A stretch of DNA of 64,000 bases from Ralstonia condita (lineage in GTDB: Bacteria; Pseudomonadota; Gammaproteobacteria; Burkholderiales; Burkholderiaceae): the NCBI RefSeq assembly GCF_958405655.1, contig NZ_CATYWO010000010.1:30463-94462 (forward strand). The letters run 5' to 3'. Under the pieces are notes generated by a model. It had not been told where the DNA came from. It was given only the letters and a program-made list of their open reading frames with translations, and did no database searches. Below, piece by piece: positions 52,668 to 60,898 of the stretch. A program made the translations under genes and the position numbers. Within the stretch, counting starts at the first letter, position 1. The number at the start of each line of letters is the position of its first letter.

Positions 52668-53708
52668 TTAAGCGGCTTGGCGGTACTGGCCGGGCCATGC
52701 ACGCGGCTTGCGGTTGGCCACGCGCTCGGCAATCGCCTTGATGTGCTCCGGCGTGGTGCCGCAGCAACCGCCCACCAGATTCACCAAGCCGGCCGAGGCA
52801 AATTCGTCGACCAGGCTGGACGTGACGTCAGGCGTTTCATCGAAGCCCGTGTCGCTCATCGGGTTGGGCAGGCCGGCATTCGGGTAGCACGAGACGGCCG
52901 TGTCGCAGATCTTCGCCAGCTCGGCAATGTACGGGCGCATCAGCGCAGCACCCAGCGCGCAGTTCAGGCCGAAGGTGATCGGCTTGGCGTGGCGCAGGCT
53001 GTTCCAGAAGGCCTCGACGGTCTGGCCCGAGAGAATGCGGCCCGAGGCGTCGGTCACCGTACCGGAGATCATCACGGGCACGCGCTCGCCGGTATCTTCA
53101 AACAGCTGGTCGATGGCGAACAGCGCGGCCTTGGCGTTGAGCGTGTCGAAGATGGTTTCGACCAGGAAGACGTCCGCACCGCCTTCGAGCAGCGCCTTGC
53201 CTTGTTCGTAGTACGCATCGCGCAGCTGGTCGAAGCTGACGTTGCGGGCGCCCGGGTCGTTCACGTCGGGGGAGATGCTGGCCGTCTTCGGCGTCGGGCC
53301 GAAGGCGCCCGCCACGAAGCGGGGCTTCTCGGGCGTGCTGTACTTGTCGCAGGCCTCGCGCGCGATGCGGGCGGCCACCACGTTCATCTCGTAGGCCAGG
53401 TCCGCCATCTTGTAGTCTTCCTGCGCGATGCTCGTCGCGCCGAAGGTGTTGGTTTCGATGATGTCGGCGCCGGCCGCCAGGTACTGCTCGTGGATCTCGC
53501 GGATGACCTCGGGACGCGTCAGCAGCAGCAGCTCGTTGTTGCCCTTCACGTCGATCGGGTGGTTGGCAAACCGCTCGCCGCGATACTGCGCCTCGGTCAG
53601 CTTGTAGCGTTGGATCATGGTGCCCATCGCGCCGTCCAGGATGAGGATGCGCTCGCGCAGCAGCGCGGGCAGATTGGCGGCACGGGTGTAGGGCAGGGGC
53701 GCGGTCAT
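52668..53708 (-). CDS. metH: Methionine synthase, homocysteine-binding part (split MetH)
   Basis: 346 residues, the N-terminal homocysteine S-methyltransferase module. ERILILDGAMGTMIQRYKL is the start signature. The zinc ligands are one Cys in FGLNCALGA and the pair in NLVGGCCGTTPEHI. NTFGATSIAQEDYKM and FLVETIFDTLNAKAAL are typical. It binds homocysteine thiolate and hands it to the B12 part. Start at 53708. A clean stop, 53-base gap and new ATG separate the two parts, so this is a true gene split and not a frameshift. Split MetH is known in related beta-proteobacteria. Confidence 0.95.
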   Translation of the reverse strand: MTAPLPYTRAANLPALLRERILILDGAMGTMIQRYKLTEAQYRGERFANHPIDVKGNNELLLLTRPEVIREIHEQYLAAGADIIETNTFGATSIAQEDYKMADLAYEMNVVAARIAREACDKYSTPEKPRFVAGAFGPTPKTASISPDVNDPGARNVSFDQLRDAYYEQGKALLEGGADVFLVETIFDTLNAKAALFAIDQLFEDTGERVPVMISGTVTDASGRILSGQTVEAFWNSLRHAKPITFGLNCALGAALMRPYIAELAKICDTAVSCYPNAGLPNPMSDTGFDETPDVTSSLVDEFASAGLVNLVGGCCGTTPEHIKAIAERVANRKPRAWPGQYRQAA

Positions 53709-53794
53709 GGTGACTCCGATGGGGCGTTGGCCGGACAGGGCAACAGATTTGACGGCCAAACAGGAATTTTACCAGTCGCATCAATGACTTGCCG

Positions 53795-53822
53795 CTGGCA
53801 TGGGTAATCGCACTCCTATAAT
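53795..53822 (+). promoter_or_regulatory. Promoter of the rhodanese gene
   Basis: A consensus TATAAT at 53817-53822 follows CTGGCA (53795-53800) with a 16-base spacer; the -35 is poor. Transcription starting near 53829 would leave a 23-base leader before the ATG at 53852. The divergent metH start lies about 100 bases away; I see no SAM or B12 riboswitch between them. Confidence 0.45.
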
Positions 53823-53851
53823 CCACATCACGCTCTTTTGTGGATGCCACC

Positions 53852-54244
53852 ATGCAACTGCTCGACCCCATCGAGGCCCATGCCTTCCTGCAGCGCACAC
53901 CTGCGGCGCTTTTCATCGATTGCCGCAGCGAAATGGAGCACCTTTTCGTCGGCCATCCATCGGGCGCGCACCACGTGGCATGGAACGACGGGCCGCATTG
54001 GGAGGTGAATCCTGAGTTCGTGCCTGCCGTGCGCAAGCTTTCCGGCTACGGTGTGGAGCGCCCCATCGTGTTGATCTGCCGCAGCGGTAATCGCTCTGCG
54101 GCAGCCGCGCAGGCGCTGGAGGACGCTGGGTTCCGCGATGTCCATGTCGTCCGGCACGGCTTTGAGGGCGACCTCGATGGCGCGCGCCATCGCAACACGC
54201 TCAATGGCTGGCGTCATGCCGGCCTTCCGTGGGAGCAATGCTAG
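53852..54244 (+). CDS. Rhodanese-like sulfurtransferase
   Basis: 130 residues, a single rhodanese domain without signal peptide. PAALFIDCRSEMEHLFVGHPSGAHHVAWND is the N-terminal motif. PIVLICRSGNRSAAAAQALEDAGFRDVHVVRHGFEGDLDG holds the active-site Cys loop CRSGNRS. The ATG at 53852 is preferred over one at 53840 because the likely transcript start is near 53829 and GTGGA precedes it at a suitable distance. It is divergent from metH; sulfur metabolism is a loose common theme. A strong terminator follows. Confidence 0.85.
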   Translation: MQLLDPIEAHAFLQRTPAALFIDCRSEMEHLFVGHPSGAHHVAWNDGPHWEVNPEFVPAVRKLSGYGVERPIVLICRSGNRSAAAAQALEDAGFRDVHVVRHGFEGDLDGARHRNTLNGWRHAGLPWEQC

Positions 54245-54250
54245 GGCAAA

Positions 54251-54265
54251 GCTATCGTCGCGATA
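54251..54265. other. Perfect short hairpin after the rhodanese gene
   Basis: GCTATCG and CGATAG form a 6-bp stem (CTATCG-TCG-CGATAG) just after the stop codon and 18 bases before the main terminator. Role unknown. Confidence 0.35.
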
Positions 54266-54282
54266 GTCGATCGACACATGAA

Positions 54283-54316
54283 AAAACGCCCGGGAGCGCC
54301 ATGCTCCGGGCGTTTT
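54283..54316. terminator. Bidirectional terminator between rhodanese and DUF3567 genes
   Basis: AAAACGCCCGGGAGC, a 5-base loop GCCAT, and GCTCCGGGCGTTTT form a long stem with one bulged G. T runs exist on both strands (TTTT on plus, six T on minus), suiting the two convergent genes. Confidence 0.9.
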
Positions 54317-54356
54317 GGATGGATCCGTCTGGCGGGCGGTGAGCCCGCGCGACACG

Positions 54357-54614
54357 TTAGTGCATCGTCACCGGCTGCGTCATCACCGTGTCGAACTTAC
54401 CGAGGAAGTCGTCGACTTCTTCGACGGTGGGCTCGCTGGCGATCAGCTTTTTCACGTCTTCGCGGAAATGCTCGGCCAATTCGCCGCCGAGGAAGATTTC
54501 ACGCTTGAGGTTCTTGTCCACGATCTCGTACCCGCCTGCTGCCAGCATGGCGTGTTGGCCGTCTACACCGAATTCGACAACGCAGTAGTTGTCGCTGTTG
54601 TAGATCATTTGCAT
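54357..54614 (-). CDS. DUF3567 family protein
   Basis: 85 residues, soluble and acidic. The whole chain matches DUF3567 as I know it: MQMIYNSDNYCVVEFG, LAAGGYEIVDKNLKREIFLGGELAEHFREDVKKLIASEPTVEEVDDFLGKFDTVMTQPVTMH. The family is confined to beta-proteobacteria and has no known function. The ATG at 54614 follows CTGGAGGTGCACC, a strong ribosome site. It ends at the bidirectional terminator. The 317-base gap upstream (54615-54931) holds its promoter and no gene that I can support. Confidence 0.85.
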   Translation of the reverse strand: MQMIYNSDNYCVVEFGVDGQHAMLAAGGYEIVDKNLKREIFLGGELAEHFREDVKKLIASEPTVEEVDDFLGKFDTVMTQPVTMH

Positions 54615-54931
54615 GGTGCACCTCCAGGGCGTCAATCGTGTTGCTGTTGTGGGGACTGCTCTACTGCTGCACCGGTAGATGGGGCCCACGGTCATGACTT
54701 CAAGGGCCGATCAACTCCCGCCTCATGACCGGTTGACCCATCTGTTCCTTGGGCTTAATCATTGGTCACAAAGTTCGCAAAGGCGAGGCGAAATGTGTGA
54801 CGTGCGTTGGGTTCGCGTAACAAGACCTTTCCGGGCCTGCATCGAAAGCTGCAGCCCGGCGTCCGTCATTCGGCCGGTAGACGGCAGCGCATGTGCGGGG
54901 CGCCTGCAACTACCGTCCAGGCAAACAGGCC

Positions 54932-55771
54932 TCAGGGCGTGTCACATTGGCTCCCGCATCCGGCATGCCCAAGGAATTCATCCAGATCGGTGAGGAAGGC
55001 GTCGGCCTGTTCGATGGGGGCGAGATGGGCTGCGCGCGGCATCACTTTCAAGCGGGCGTTCGGAATACGCGAGGCGATCTCGCGCGCGACTTCCACGGGG
55101 GCGCCGGCGTCCAGCTCGCCGGTGACGACGAGCGTGGGGCAGTGGATGCGGGCAAGCCCGGCCCGCGTGTCGAGCGCCTTGATGGCCAGGCACGCGCCAA
55201 CGTAACCGTGTGGCGGCGTGGCGCGCAGCAGGTCGCGGATGCGCTCGACCACGTCCGGATGGGCTTCGCGGAACGGCGTGGTCAGCCAGCGCTGCAGCGT
55301 GGGCTCGATGATGCCGCTCATGCCGTGTGCCTCGACCTGGCCGATGCGTTCGTCCCACATGGCATGCGCCGAGAGGGGCGTGTGGCAGACGGTATCGCAC
55401 AGGGTGAGTGAGCGCAGGCGCTGCGGATGCCGCACCCCCAGAATCTGCCCGACCATGCCGCCCATCGACAGGCCGACAAAATGCACCTCCTCGATCGCAA
55501 GTGCGTCGAGCAGGCCGTCCACGTCGTCGGCCAGTTGGAACAGCGTGTAGGCCCCAGGCGGCGCGCTGGTCAGGCCGTGGCCGCGCGCGTCGTAGCGCAG
55601 TACGCGGTAGCGCGCGGCCAGGCGGAGCGCGATGTCGTCCCACAGGCGGTGGTCCACGCCGAGCGCGTGCGCCAGCATGATCCACGGGCCCTCCGCGCCG
55701 TCGATGCGATAGTGGATGTCGATGCCGTTGGCGTGCACGGTTCCGGCATCGGGGCGCGCGTTCTCGGTCAC
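54932..55771 (-). CDS. Alpha/beta hydrolase resembling 3-oxoadipate enol-lactonase
   Basis: 279 residues. GPWIMLAHALGVDHRLWDDIALRLAARYRVLRYDARGHGLTSAPPGAY is the oxyanion region. VHFVGLSMGGMVGQILGVRHP is the nucleophile elbow (GLSMGG). A late HLAPIEQADAFLTDLDEFL supplies the His. The SMGG elbow with DARGHG and YTLFQLADDVDGLLDAL is close to PcaD, which opens the enol-lactone in the beta-ketoadipate pathway. No other pca genes are here, so the actual substrate is open. It is 2 bases from the DUF3108 gene. Confidence 0.82.
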   Translation of the reverse strand: MTENARPDAGTVHANGIDIHYRIDGAEGPWIMLAHALGVDHRLWDDIALRLAARYRVLRYDARGHGLTSAPPGAYTLFQLADDVDGLLDALAIEEVHFVGLSMGGMVGQILGVRHPQRLRSLTLCDTVCHTPLSAHAMWDERIGQVEAHGMSGIIEPTLQRWLTTPFREAHPDVVERIRDLLRATPPHGYVGACLAIKALDTRAGLARIHCPTLVVTGELDAGAPVEVAREIASRIPNARLKVMPRAAHLAPIEQADAFLTDLDEFLGHAGCGSQCDTP

Positions 55772-55773
55772 GG

Positions 55774-56895
55774 TCAGCCTCCTTCCTGGGACTGGTAGAT
55801 CAGATCGAATTGCATGCCGTTGGGCTCGGTCTGACGCAGGCGCACGGGCAGCCAGCCGCGCTCGGGCGACAGCCAGATCTCCACCCGCCGGCGATCGTCA
55901 ACCCGGCGCGGCAGCCGTATGAAGTGCTGCGCACGGATCGTGCCGCCCGGCGTGTCGATGGTGTCTTCGCCGATGTGCTGCACGCGCGCAACCTCCACGC
56001 CGTCGGTGTCCGCGATCGGAATCTCAAGGGTCAGGCCAGGGCTGGAGATGCGCTGCGGGCTGCCGCGCGCCAACCCCGTCAGTTGCAGAAAGATGCTGAA
56101 CCGATCCTGGGCGCCCTCGGGCAACGGCAGGACAGCGGGCGTACGCGTGAAAGTGACGGTCGACGCGCTTGCGGTATTGGGCGGCGGTGCGGTGTCGGCA
56201 GCGTAATGGAATGTGGTGACGTCGGGTTGTCGGCGGCCGCGCACTTCTTCGTAGCGACCTGGAGCAAGGCCGTAGGCTCCCACCGAGCCGGTGCTGCGGA
56301 AGGCGAGCTTGCCGAAAAACAGCGGCAACGGGATTTCAACGGACAGCGTGTAACTTTTGCCATCGGTGGCCCACCGGATCACACCATCTTCGTTGCGTAC
56401 CCCGTTGACGTAGGTGGCGTAGTGCAGCGTCGCCGACGGCGGCAGCGAGAAGCCTTCGCCGGGTGGGGCTGCGGAGGGGCCGGGGCGCTCCTCACCGAGG
56501 TTGGTGACGATGCCGGTATCGCCCGACGCCTGCGCGCCCGCGCCGGTGAATTCCGCCGGGTCCTTGTCAGCCATGTCGGGCACGGCAGGCGTCGGCGCAG
56601 GAGCCGGTGAGGGCGCGGACTGCGGGCGCGGCCGCTCCGGAGCGGGCCGAGCTTTGGGCGCCGCCGCGACGGGCGGGGCGGGCGGGCGCACGGGTTCCGG
56701 GCGCAGCAGCAGCGTCGGGATGATCTGTTCAGGCGCCGGCGGCCAGGTGACCTGCCGGTTGCGTGCGATCCAGACGACAGCGATAACGTGCAGCAGGAGC
56801 ACCGCCAGCATCACGAGCCCGATCCGCCGCACGCGATGCCAGCGGTCGGGGCGGCCGGCGCGCGCTTCGTCAGGATTGCGGGGTGTGGGTTGCAA
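55774..56895 (-). CDS. DUF3108 domain membrane-anchored protein
   Basis: About 373 residues if a TTG at 56895 is the start; the frame has no convincing ATG before the membrane helix. A short basic N-terminus (RWHRVRRIG) precedes one helix (LVMLAVLLLHVIAVVWIA). A Pro/Ala-rich periplasmic linker of about 90 residues follows, then the beta-rich DUF3108 domain (ATLHYATYVNGVRNEDGVIRWATDGKSYTL... and the C-terminal RVEIWLSPERGWLPVRLRQTEPNGMQFDLIYQ). The function is unknown. Any start upstream of about 56870 overlaps the IclR gene. GTG within the basic segment is another candidate. Confidence 0.72.
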   Translation of the reverse strand: MQPTPRNPDEARAGRPDRWHRVRRIGLVMLAVLLLHVIAVVWIARNRQVTWPPAPEQIIPTLLLRPEPVRPPAPPVAAAPKARPAPERPRPQSAPSPAPAPTPAVPDMADKDPAEFTGAGAQASGDTGIVTNLGEERPGPSAAPPGEGFSLPPSATLHYATYVNGVRNEDGVIRWATDGKSYTLSVEIPLPLFFGKLAFRSTGSVGAYGLAPGRYEEVRGRRQPDVTTFHYAADTAPPPNTASASTVTFTRTPAVLPLPEGAQDRFSIFLQLTGLARGSPQRISSPGLTLEIPIADTDGVEVARVQHIGEDTIDTPGGTIRAQHFIRLPRRVDDRRRVEIWLSPERGWLPVRLRQTEPNGMQFDLIYQSQEGG

Positions 56896-57739
56896 CGTAT
56901 CCAAGATCGGCGGAAAGCTGTTGTGCGGCCAGCCGCAAGCGGCGCTCCAGCGGACCGCTCCAGGTGGTGTCGAAGGTGCTCTGTGCACCCAGCGCAATGA
57001 GTACGAGGCACAACTGCCCGTTGGCGTCGAACACGGGCAGCGACATCGCGTTGATACCTGGCAGCACGCCGCCGTGGATGCGTGCGGCACCGTGCACGCG
57101 CACCTCTGCGCAGATCGCGTCGTAGGCCTCCAGTGTTCTCGGCAGTTCCGGGTTGGCGTCCACCTGGGCGGTCGCGCGGTCGAGTTCGCCCTGGATGAGC
57201 GACAGCGTCTGCGCGCGCGGCAGGTATGCGCCGAATACGCGGCCGGTGGCCGAGTTGAGCATCGGCATCACGTCGCCGAGGCGCAGGCTGACGGTCACGG
57301 GATGGCTGGCTTCTTCCCAGTGGACGATGGCGGGGCCCCGGTTACCCCACACGGCCAGGCCGATGGTGTGATCGATTTCGTCGCGCAGTGCCGCGGCTGC
57401 CGGGCGGGCCCGGCGCATCGGATCTTGCCGGTTGAGGCTGACCAGACCCATTTCGAGCGCGAATGGGCCCAGGTCGTAACGGCCTTCCGGCGTCTGCGAC
57501 ACCAGCCCCAGGCGAGCGAAGCTCACCAGATAGCGGTGCGCCTTGGCCGGATTCATGGGCGCCGCACGTGCCAGGTCGCGCAGCATCATCGGGGCGTTGG
57601 TGTGCGTGAGCACTTCCAGCAGCCGGAAGCCGACCTCAATCGACTGGATACCCGTACGCGCGGGCGAGTCATCGGACGCGATGTCGCCATCGGCATCGGA
57701 CTCCAGGTCAAGATCGGTGTCAGCGGGCAGCGTGGACAT
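56870..57739 (-). CDS. IclR family transcriptional regulator
   Basis: 289 residues. An acidic leader precedes the winged helix-turn-helix (TGIQSIEVGFRLLEVLTHTNAPMMLRDLARAAPMNPAKAHRYLVSFARLGLVSQTPEGRYDLG), then the IclR ligand domain (GLAVWGNRGPAIVHWEEASHPVTVSLRLGDVMPMLNSATGRVFGAYLP, with AMSLPVFDANGQLCLVLIALG). IclR proteins bind aromatic or organic acids and switch adjacent catabolic genes. It is divergent from the fumarylacetoacetase-type gene (starts 88 bases apart), the likely target. Start at 57739. Confidence 0.9.
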   Translation of the reverse strand: MSTLPADTDLDLESDADGDIASDDSPARTGIQSIEVGFRLLEVLTHTNAPMMLRDLARAAPMNPAKAHRYLVSFARLGLVSQTPEGRYDLGPFALEMGLVSLNRQDPMRRARPAAAALRDEIDHTIGLAVWGNRGPAIVHWEEASHPVTVSLRLGDVMPMLNSATGRVFGAYLPRAQTLSLIQGELDRATAQVDANPELPRTLEAYDAICAEVRVHGAARIHGGVLPGINAMSLPVFDANGQLCLVLIALGAQSTFDTTWSGPLERRLRLAAQQLSADLGYVATHTPQS

Positions 57740-57826
57740 GGTGGGGCAGGTGGAAACCAGTGTTCGGGCCAGTTTAGCCGATGCTTGGTGTAGCATCCGC
57801 GCAGCTTTTCTCCGCACATGACGCAC

Positions 57827-58819
57827 ATGAAACTCGCCACCCTGAAGGACGGCTCGCGCGATGGCCAACTGGCCGTGGTTTCGCGCGACCTGAAGACCGC
57901 GCATTACGCCACGCACATCGCCGGCACTCTGCAGCGCGTGCTGGATGACTGGGCGTTCTACGCCCCCCAGTTGCAGGACCTGTACGATCAGCTCAATGCC
58001 GGCCGTGCGCGCCACCCGTTTGCGTTCGACCCGGCCCACTGCATGGCACCGCTGCCGCGCGCGTACCAATGGGCCGACGGCTCGGCCTACGTGAATCACG
58101 TCGAACTGGTCCGCAAGGCGCGCGGCGCGGAGATGCCGCCCGAGTTCTGGACCGACCCGCTGATGTACCAGGGTGGCTCGGACGACCTAGCCGGCGCGCA
58201 TGACCCCATCGTTTGCCGCAGCGAGGCGTTCGGCATTGACTTCGAGGCCGAGGTGGCCGTCATCACCGGCGACGTGCCGATGGGCGCGGAGCCCGCCAGC
58301 GCGGCCGAGGCCATCCGCCTGATCCTGCTGGCAAACGACGTGTCGCTGCGCAACCTGATTCCGGCGGAACTCGCCAAGGGCTTCGGCTTCTTCCAGAGCA
58401 AGCCCGCGACCGCGTTTTCGCCCGTGGCGGTGACGCCCGACGAACTGGGCGACGCCTGGCGCGAACGCAAGGTGCACCTGCCGATGACGGTGCGCTGGAA
58501 CAACAAGAAGGTCGGCCAGCCCGATTGCGGCACCGATATGGTGTTCGATTTCGGCCAATTGCTCGCGCACATCTGCAAGACGCGCAATGTGCGCGCGGGC
58601 AGCATCGTCGGCTCGGGCACGATTTCCAACGTGGACCGCAGCAAGGGGTACGCCTGCATTGCCGAAAAGCGCATGCTGGAGACCATCGAATCCGGCGCAC
58701 CCGTCACCGAATTCATGCGCTATGGCGATACCGTGAAGATCGAGATGTTCGACGCCAACGGCATGTCGATCTTCGGGGCCATCGACCAGGAAGTCGTGGC
58801 GCCCGGCACGCCGGCGTAA
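57827..58819 (+). CDS. Fumarylacetoacetate hydrolase family protein
   Basis: 330 residues. Metal-binding FAH fold: RSEAFGIDFEAEVAVITGDVPMG (Glu ligands), RLILLANDVSLRNLIPAELAKGFGFFQSKPATAFSPVAVTPDELGDAW, and GSIVGSGTISNVDRSKGYACIAEKRMLETIESG. It matches the FahA-like type that cleaves C-C bonds in ring-cleavage products (fumarylacetoacetate or related). No homogentisate dioxygenase or maleylacetoacetate isomerase is present, so tyrosine degradation is not shown here. ATG at 57827 (MKLATLKDGS) preferred to 57818. Divergent from the IclR gene. Confidence 0.87.
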   Translation: MKLATLKDGSRDGQLAVVSRDLKTAHYATHIAGTLQRVLDDWAFYAPQLQDLYDQLNAGRARHPFAFDPAHCMAPLPRAYQWADGSAYVNHVELVRKARGAEMPPEFWTDPLMYQGGSDDLAGAHDPIVCRSEAFGIDFEAEVAVITGDVPMGAEPASAAEAIRLILLANDVSLRNLIPAELAKGFGFFQSKPATAFSPVAVTPDELGDAWRERKVHLPMTVRWNNKKVGQPDCGTDMVFDFGQLLAHICKTRNVRAGSIVGSGTISNVDRSKGYACIAEKRMLETIESGAPVTEFMRYGDTVKIEMFDANGMSIFGAIDQEVVAPGTPA

Positions 58820-58825
58820 GGTCTA

Positions 58826-59725
58826 CTACACCGATTCGGGTTGGGTTTTTGGGCGCCGCCCGCGTTTGACCGAAGCGGTGCCGCTCGTGAGCGCCTGGCC
58901 GTGATACCCGAGGCGCAGGGAAAGCGCGCGCCCGGCCTCGCGCAGCAGTTGCGAGACGGTCCCCTCGAGGCTGGAGTCGAACACGCTGGACAGCCCCAGT
59001 GCCGTGATCGCCCCCACCAGCTTCCCCTGTGCATCCAGCACCGGCACGGCCACCGAATCGATGCCGTGTACCAGCGAGCCCGTGATGCGCGCCACGCCCT
59101 CGTGCCGCACGATCTGCCAGCGCGCGCGACAGTTCAGCCAATCCGTGAGCCCGGCTTTGCCGGCCCCGGGGCCGCGCAGTTCGCGGTCGACGAGCGGCAC
59201 GATCTGGATTTCGGGCATCCACGCAGCGCACGCCTGGCCCGTGGCCGAATTCAGCAGCGGCATGACCGAACCCACGCGCACATTTACGGTCACCGGACGA
59301 CCGCCGTCTTCCCAGCGCACGATGACCGGGCCGCGGTCGCTCCATACCGACAGAAACACGCTCTCGTTCAGACGCTCGGCCAGCTTGGGCAGCACGTTGC
59401 TGCCCTCGCGCACGAAGTCGACATCGGACAGCGCCGACAGGCCAACCTGGAGCGCCTGTGTGCCAAGCCGGTAGCGCGCCGAAGCCGGATCCTGCTCCAC
59501 AAAGCCCATCCGTTCGAGCGAGACCAGGTAGCGATGCACCTTGGCGCGCGGCATGCCGAGTTGGCGGCCCAGTTCAGAGACGGCGTGCGCGCCGCCTGTG
59601 CGCGCCATGGCCGACAGCACGGTCAGCGCGGTCTCGGCGGACTGGATGCCGGCGCTGGTGCGCTCGGGGGCCACATCTTCGGGGGGCGGTGCGGCAGGCG
59701 GCGGCGGAGGGGTTTCTGGGAGCAT
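58826..59725 (-). CDS. IclR family transcriptional regulator
   Basis: 299 residues. A Pro-rich leader precedes the winged helix (TSAGIQSAETALTVLSAMARTGGAHAVSELGRQLGMPRAKVHRYLVSLERMGFVEQDPASARYRLG), then the ligand domain (VFLSVWSDRGPVIVRWEDGGRPVTVNVRVGSVMPLLNSATGQACAAWMP, SVAVPVLDAQGKLVGAITALGLSSVF). The C-terminus is basic (SVKRGRRPKTQPE). It is divergent from the LLM flavoprotein (starts 94 bases apart), probably its target. It resembles the other IclR enough to suggest an old duplication, though clearly different. Confidence 0.9.
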   Translation of the reverse strand: MLPETPPPPPAAPPPEDVAPERTSAGIQSAETALTVLSAMARTGGAHAVSELGRQLGMPRAKVHRYLVSLERMGFVEQDPASARYRLGTQALQVGLSALSDVDFVREGSNVLPKLAERLNESVFLSVWSDRGPVIVRWEDGGRPVTVNVRVGSVMPLLNSATGQACAAWMPEIQIVPLVDRELRGPGAGKAGLTDWLNCRARWQIVRHEGVARITGSLVHGIDSVAVPVLDAQGKLVGAITALGLSSVFDSSLEGTVSQLLREAGRALSLRLGYHGQALTSGTASVKRGRRPKTQPESV

Positions 59726-59819
59726 CTTGCAGTCTCGGGTGTCGCTTTATAAGATACGCGTTACGCAAAAAGATACAAACGGCGCGGCCGCCTGCGCGCT
59801 GAAAAGACCCGGAGACGCC

Positions 59820-60824
59820 ATGAAGCTGTCGATCTTTTCCGTGCAGGACCACTATCCGGACCGGCCCCGCAGTCTGCCGCAACTCTACGCGGACGTCATC
59901 GATCAGGCCCGTCACGCCGAGGCCCTCGGCTATGACACCTTCTGGGTCGCCGAACACCACTTCCACGAGTACGGCGCCGTACCCAATCCAGCGATCTTTC
60001 TCGCGCACCTGGCCGCACACACGCAGCGGCTGCGGCTGGGGACCGCCATTTCCATCCTGACGTTCCACCATCCGGCCACCGTGGCGGAAAACTACGCCAT
60101 GGTCGACACGCTTGCCGGCGGGCGGCTGTCGCTGGGCGTGGGCTCGGGCTACCTCAAGCATGAATTCGAGGGCTACGACGTCGATCCGGCCGTCAAGCGC
60201 GAACGCTTTGACGAGACCCTGATGCTGGTCGAGCGTCTGCTCCGCGGCGAACGCGTTCACCACGAAGGCCGATTCCACACGCTGCGTGACGTACGCCTGA
60301 ACGTGCTGCCGCTGCAGGCGCAGGTGCCGATCCATGTGGCGATCCTGCGACGCGAGGCGGCGTACCACATCGGGCGGCAGGGACGGCGCATGCTGTTCGT
60401 GCCGTATGCGTCGGTGGACAGCTTCGACGACATCCGCCTGTTGATGGACGACTATCGTCGCGGCCTGGCTGAAGCGGGCATCGCCGATGCGCGCGGCATG
60501 GCGGCCGTCGCCCTGCATACGCATGTCGGCCCCACTGAAGCCGCGGTGCGCGCCACCGCGGCCGCGCCGTTCGACCTGTACGTCGCCACCCGGCTCTATG
60601 CGCGGCGGCAAACATACGATGACGTGCTTGCCAGCGACCTGTCGCTGTTCGGCACGCCGGATGCAGTGGCCGACAAGCTCGCGCGCCTGGCCGACATGGG
60701 CGTCGATCACGTGATGGCGTTGCACAACTTCGGCCTGATGCCGCAGGCTGCGGTACTCGAATCGATGCGCGCGCTGATGCACGACGCCTTGCCGCGCGCC
60801 GGATTGACCGCGCTTGCTGCCTGA
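59820..60824 (+). CDS. LLM class flavin-dependent oxidoreductase
   Basis: 334 residues, luciferase-like TIM barrel using FMN/F420-like cofactors supplied by a reductase. MKLSIFSVQDHYPDRPRSLPQLYADVIDQARHAEALGYDTFWVAEHHFHEYGAVPNPAIFLAHLAAHTQRLRLGTAISILTFHHPATVAENYAMVDTLAGGRLSLGVGSGYLKHEFEGYDVD shows the family signature, including AEHHF and HHPATVAENYAMVD. Substrates may be aldehydes, sulfonates or aromatic compounds. ATG at 59820, after AGACCCGGAGACGCC. The IclR gene next to it probably controls it. The ABC binding-protein gene follows 74 bases on. Confidence 0.85.
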   Translation: MKLSIFSVQDHYPDRPRSLPQLYADVIDQARHAEALGYDTFWVAEHHFHEYGAVPNPAIFLAHLAAHTQRLRLGTAISILTFHHPATVAENYAMVDTLAGGRLSLGVGSGYLKHEFEGYDVDPAVKRERFDETLMLVERLLRGERVHHEGRFHTLRDVRLNVLPLQAQVPIHVAILRREAAYHIGRQGRRMLFVPYASVDSFDDIRLLMDDYRRGLAEAGIADARGMAAVALHTHVGPTEAAVRATAAAPFDLYVATRLYARRQTYDDVLASDLSLFGTPDAVADKLARLADMGVDHVMALHNFGLMPQAAVLESMRALMHDALPRAGLTALAA

Positions 60825-60898
60825 GGGCGGGCTCGCCCGCATCGCCAAACCGCTGCAAAACCGCTACGCTCTTCGCCAAACCACGGGAGGAGACACCC

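Noticed and set aside
53709..53851. SAM or cobalamin riboswitch before split metH, or cobalamin riboswitch before icmF
   Set aside because: The region is short and I could not find the conserved core elements of either class; the icmF upstream region (4290-4534) likewise shows none.
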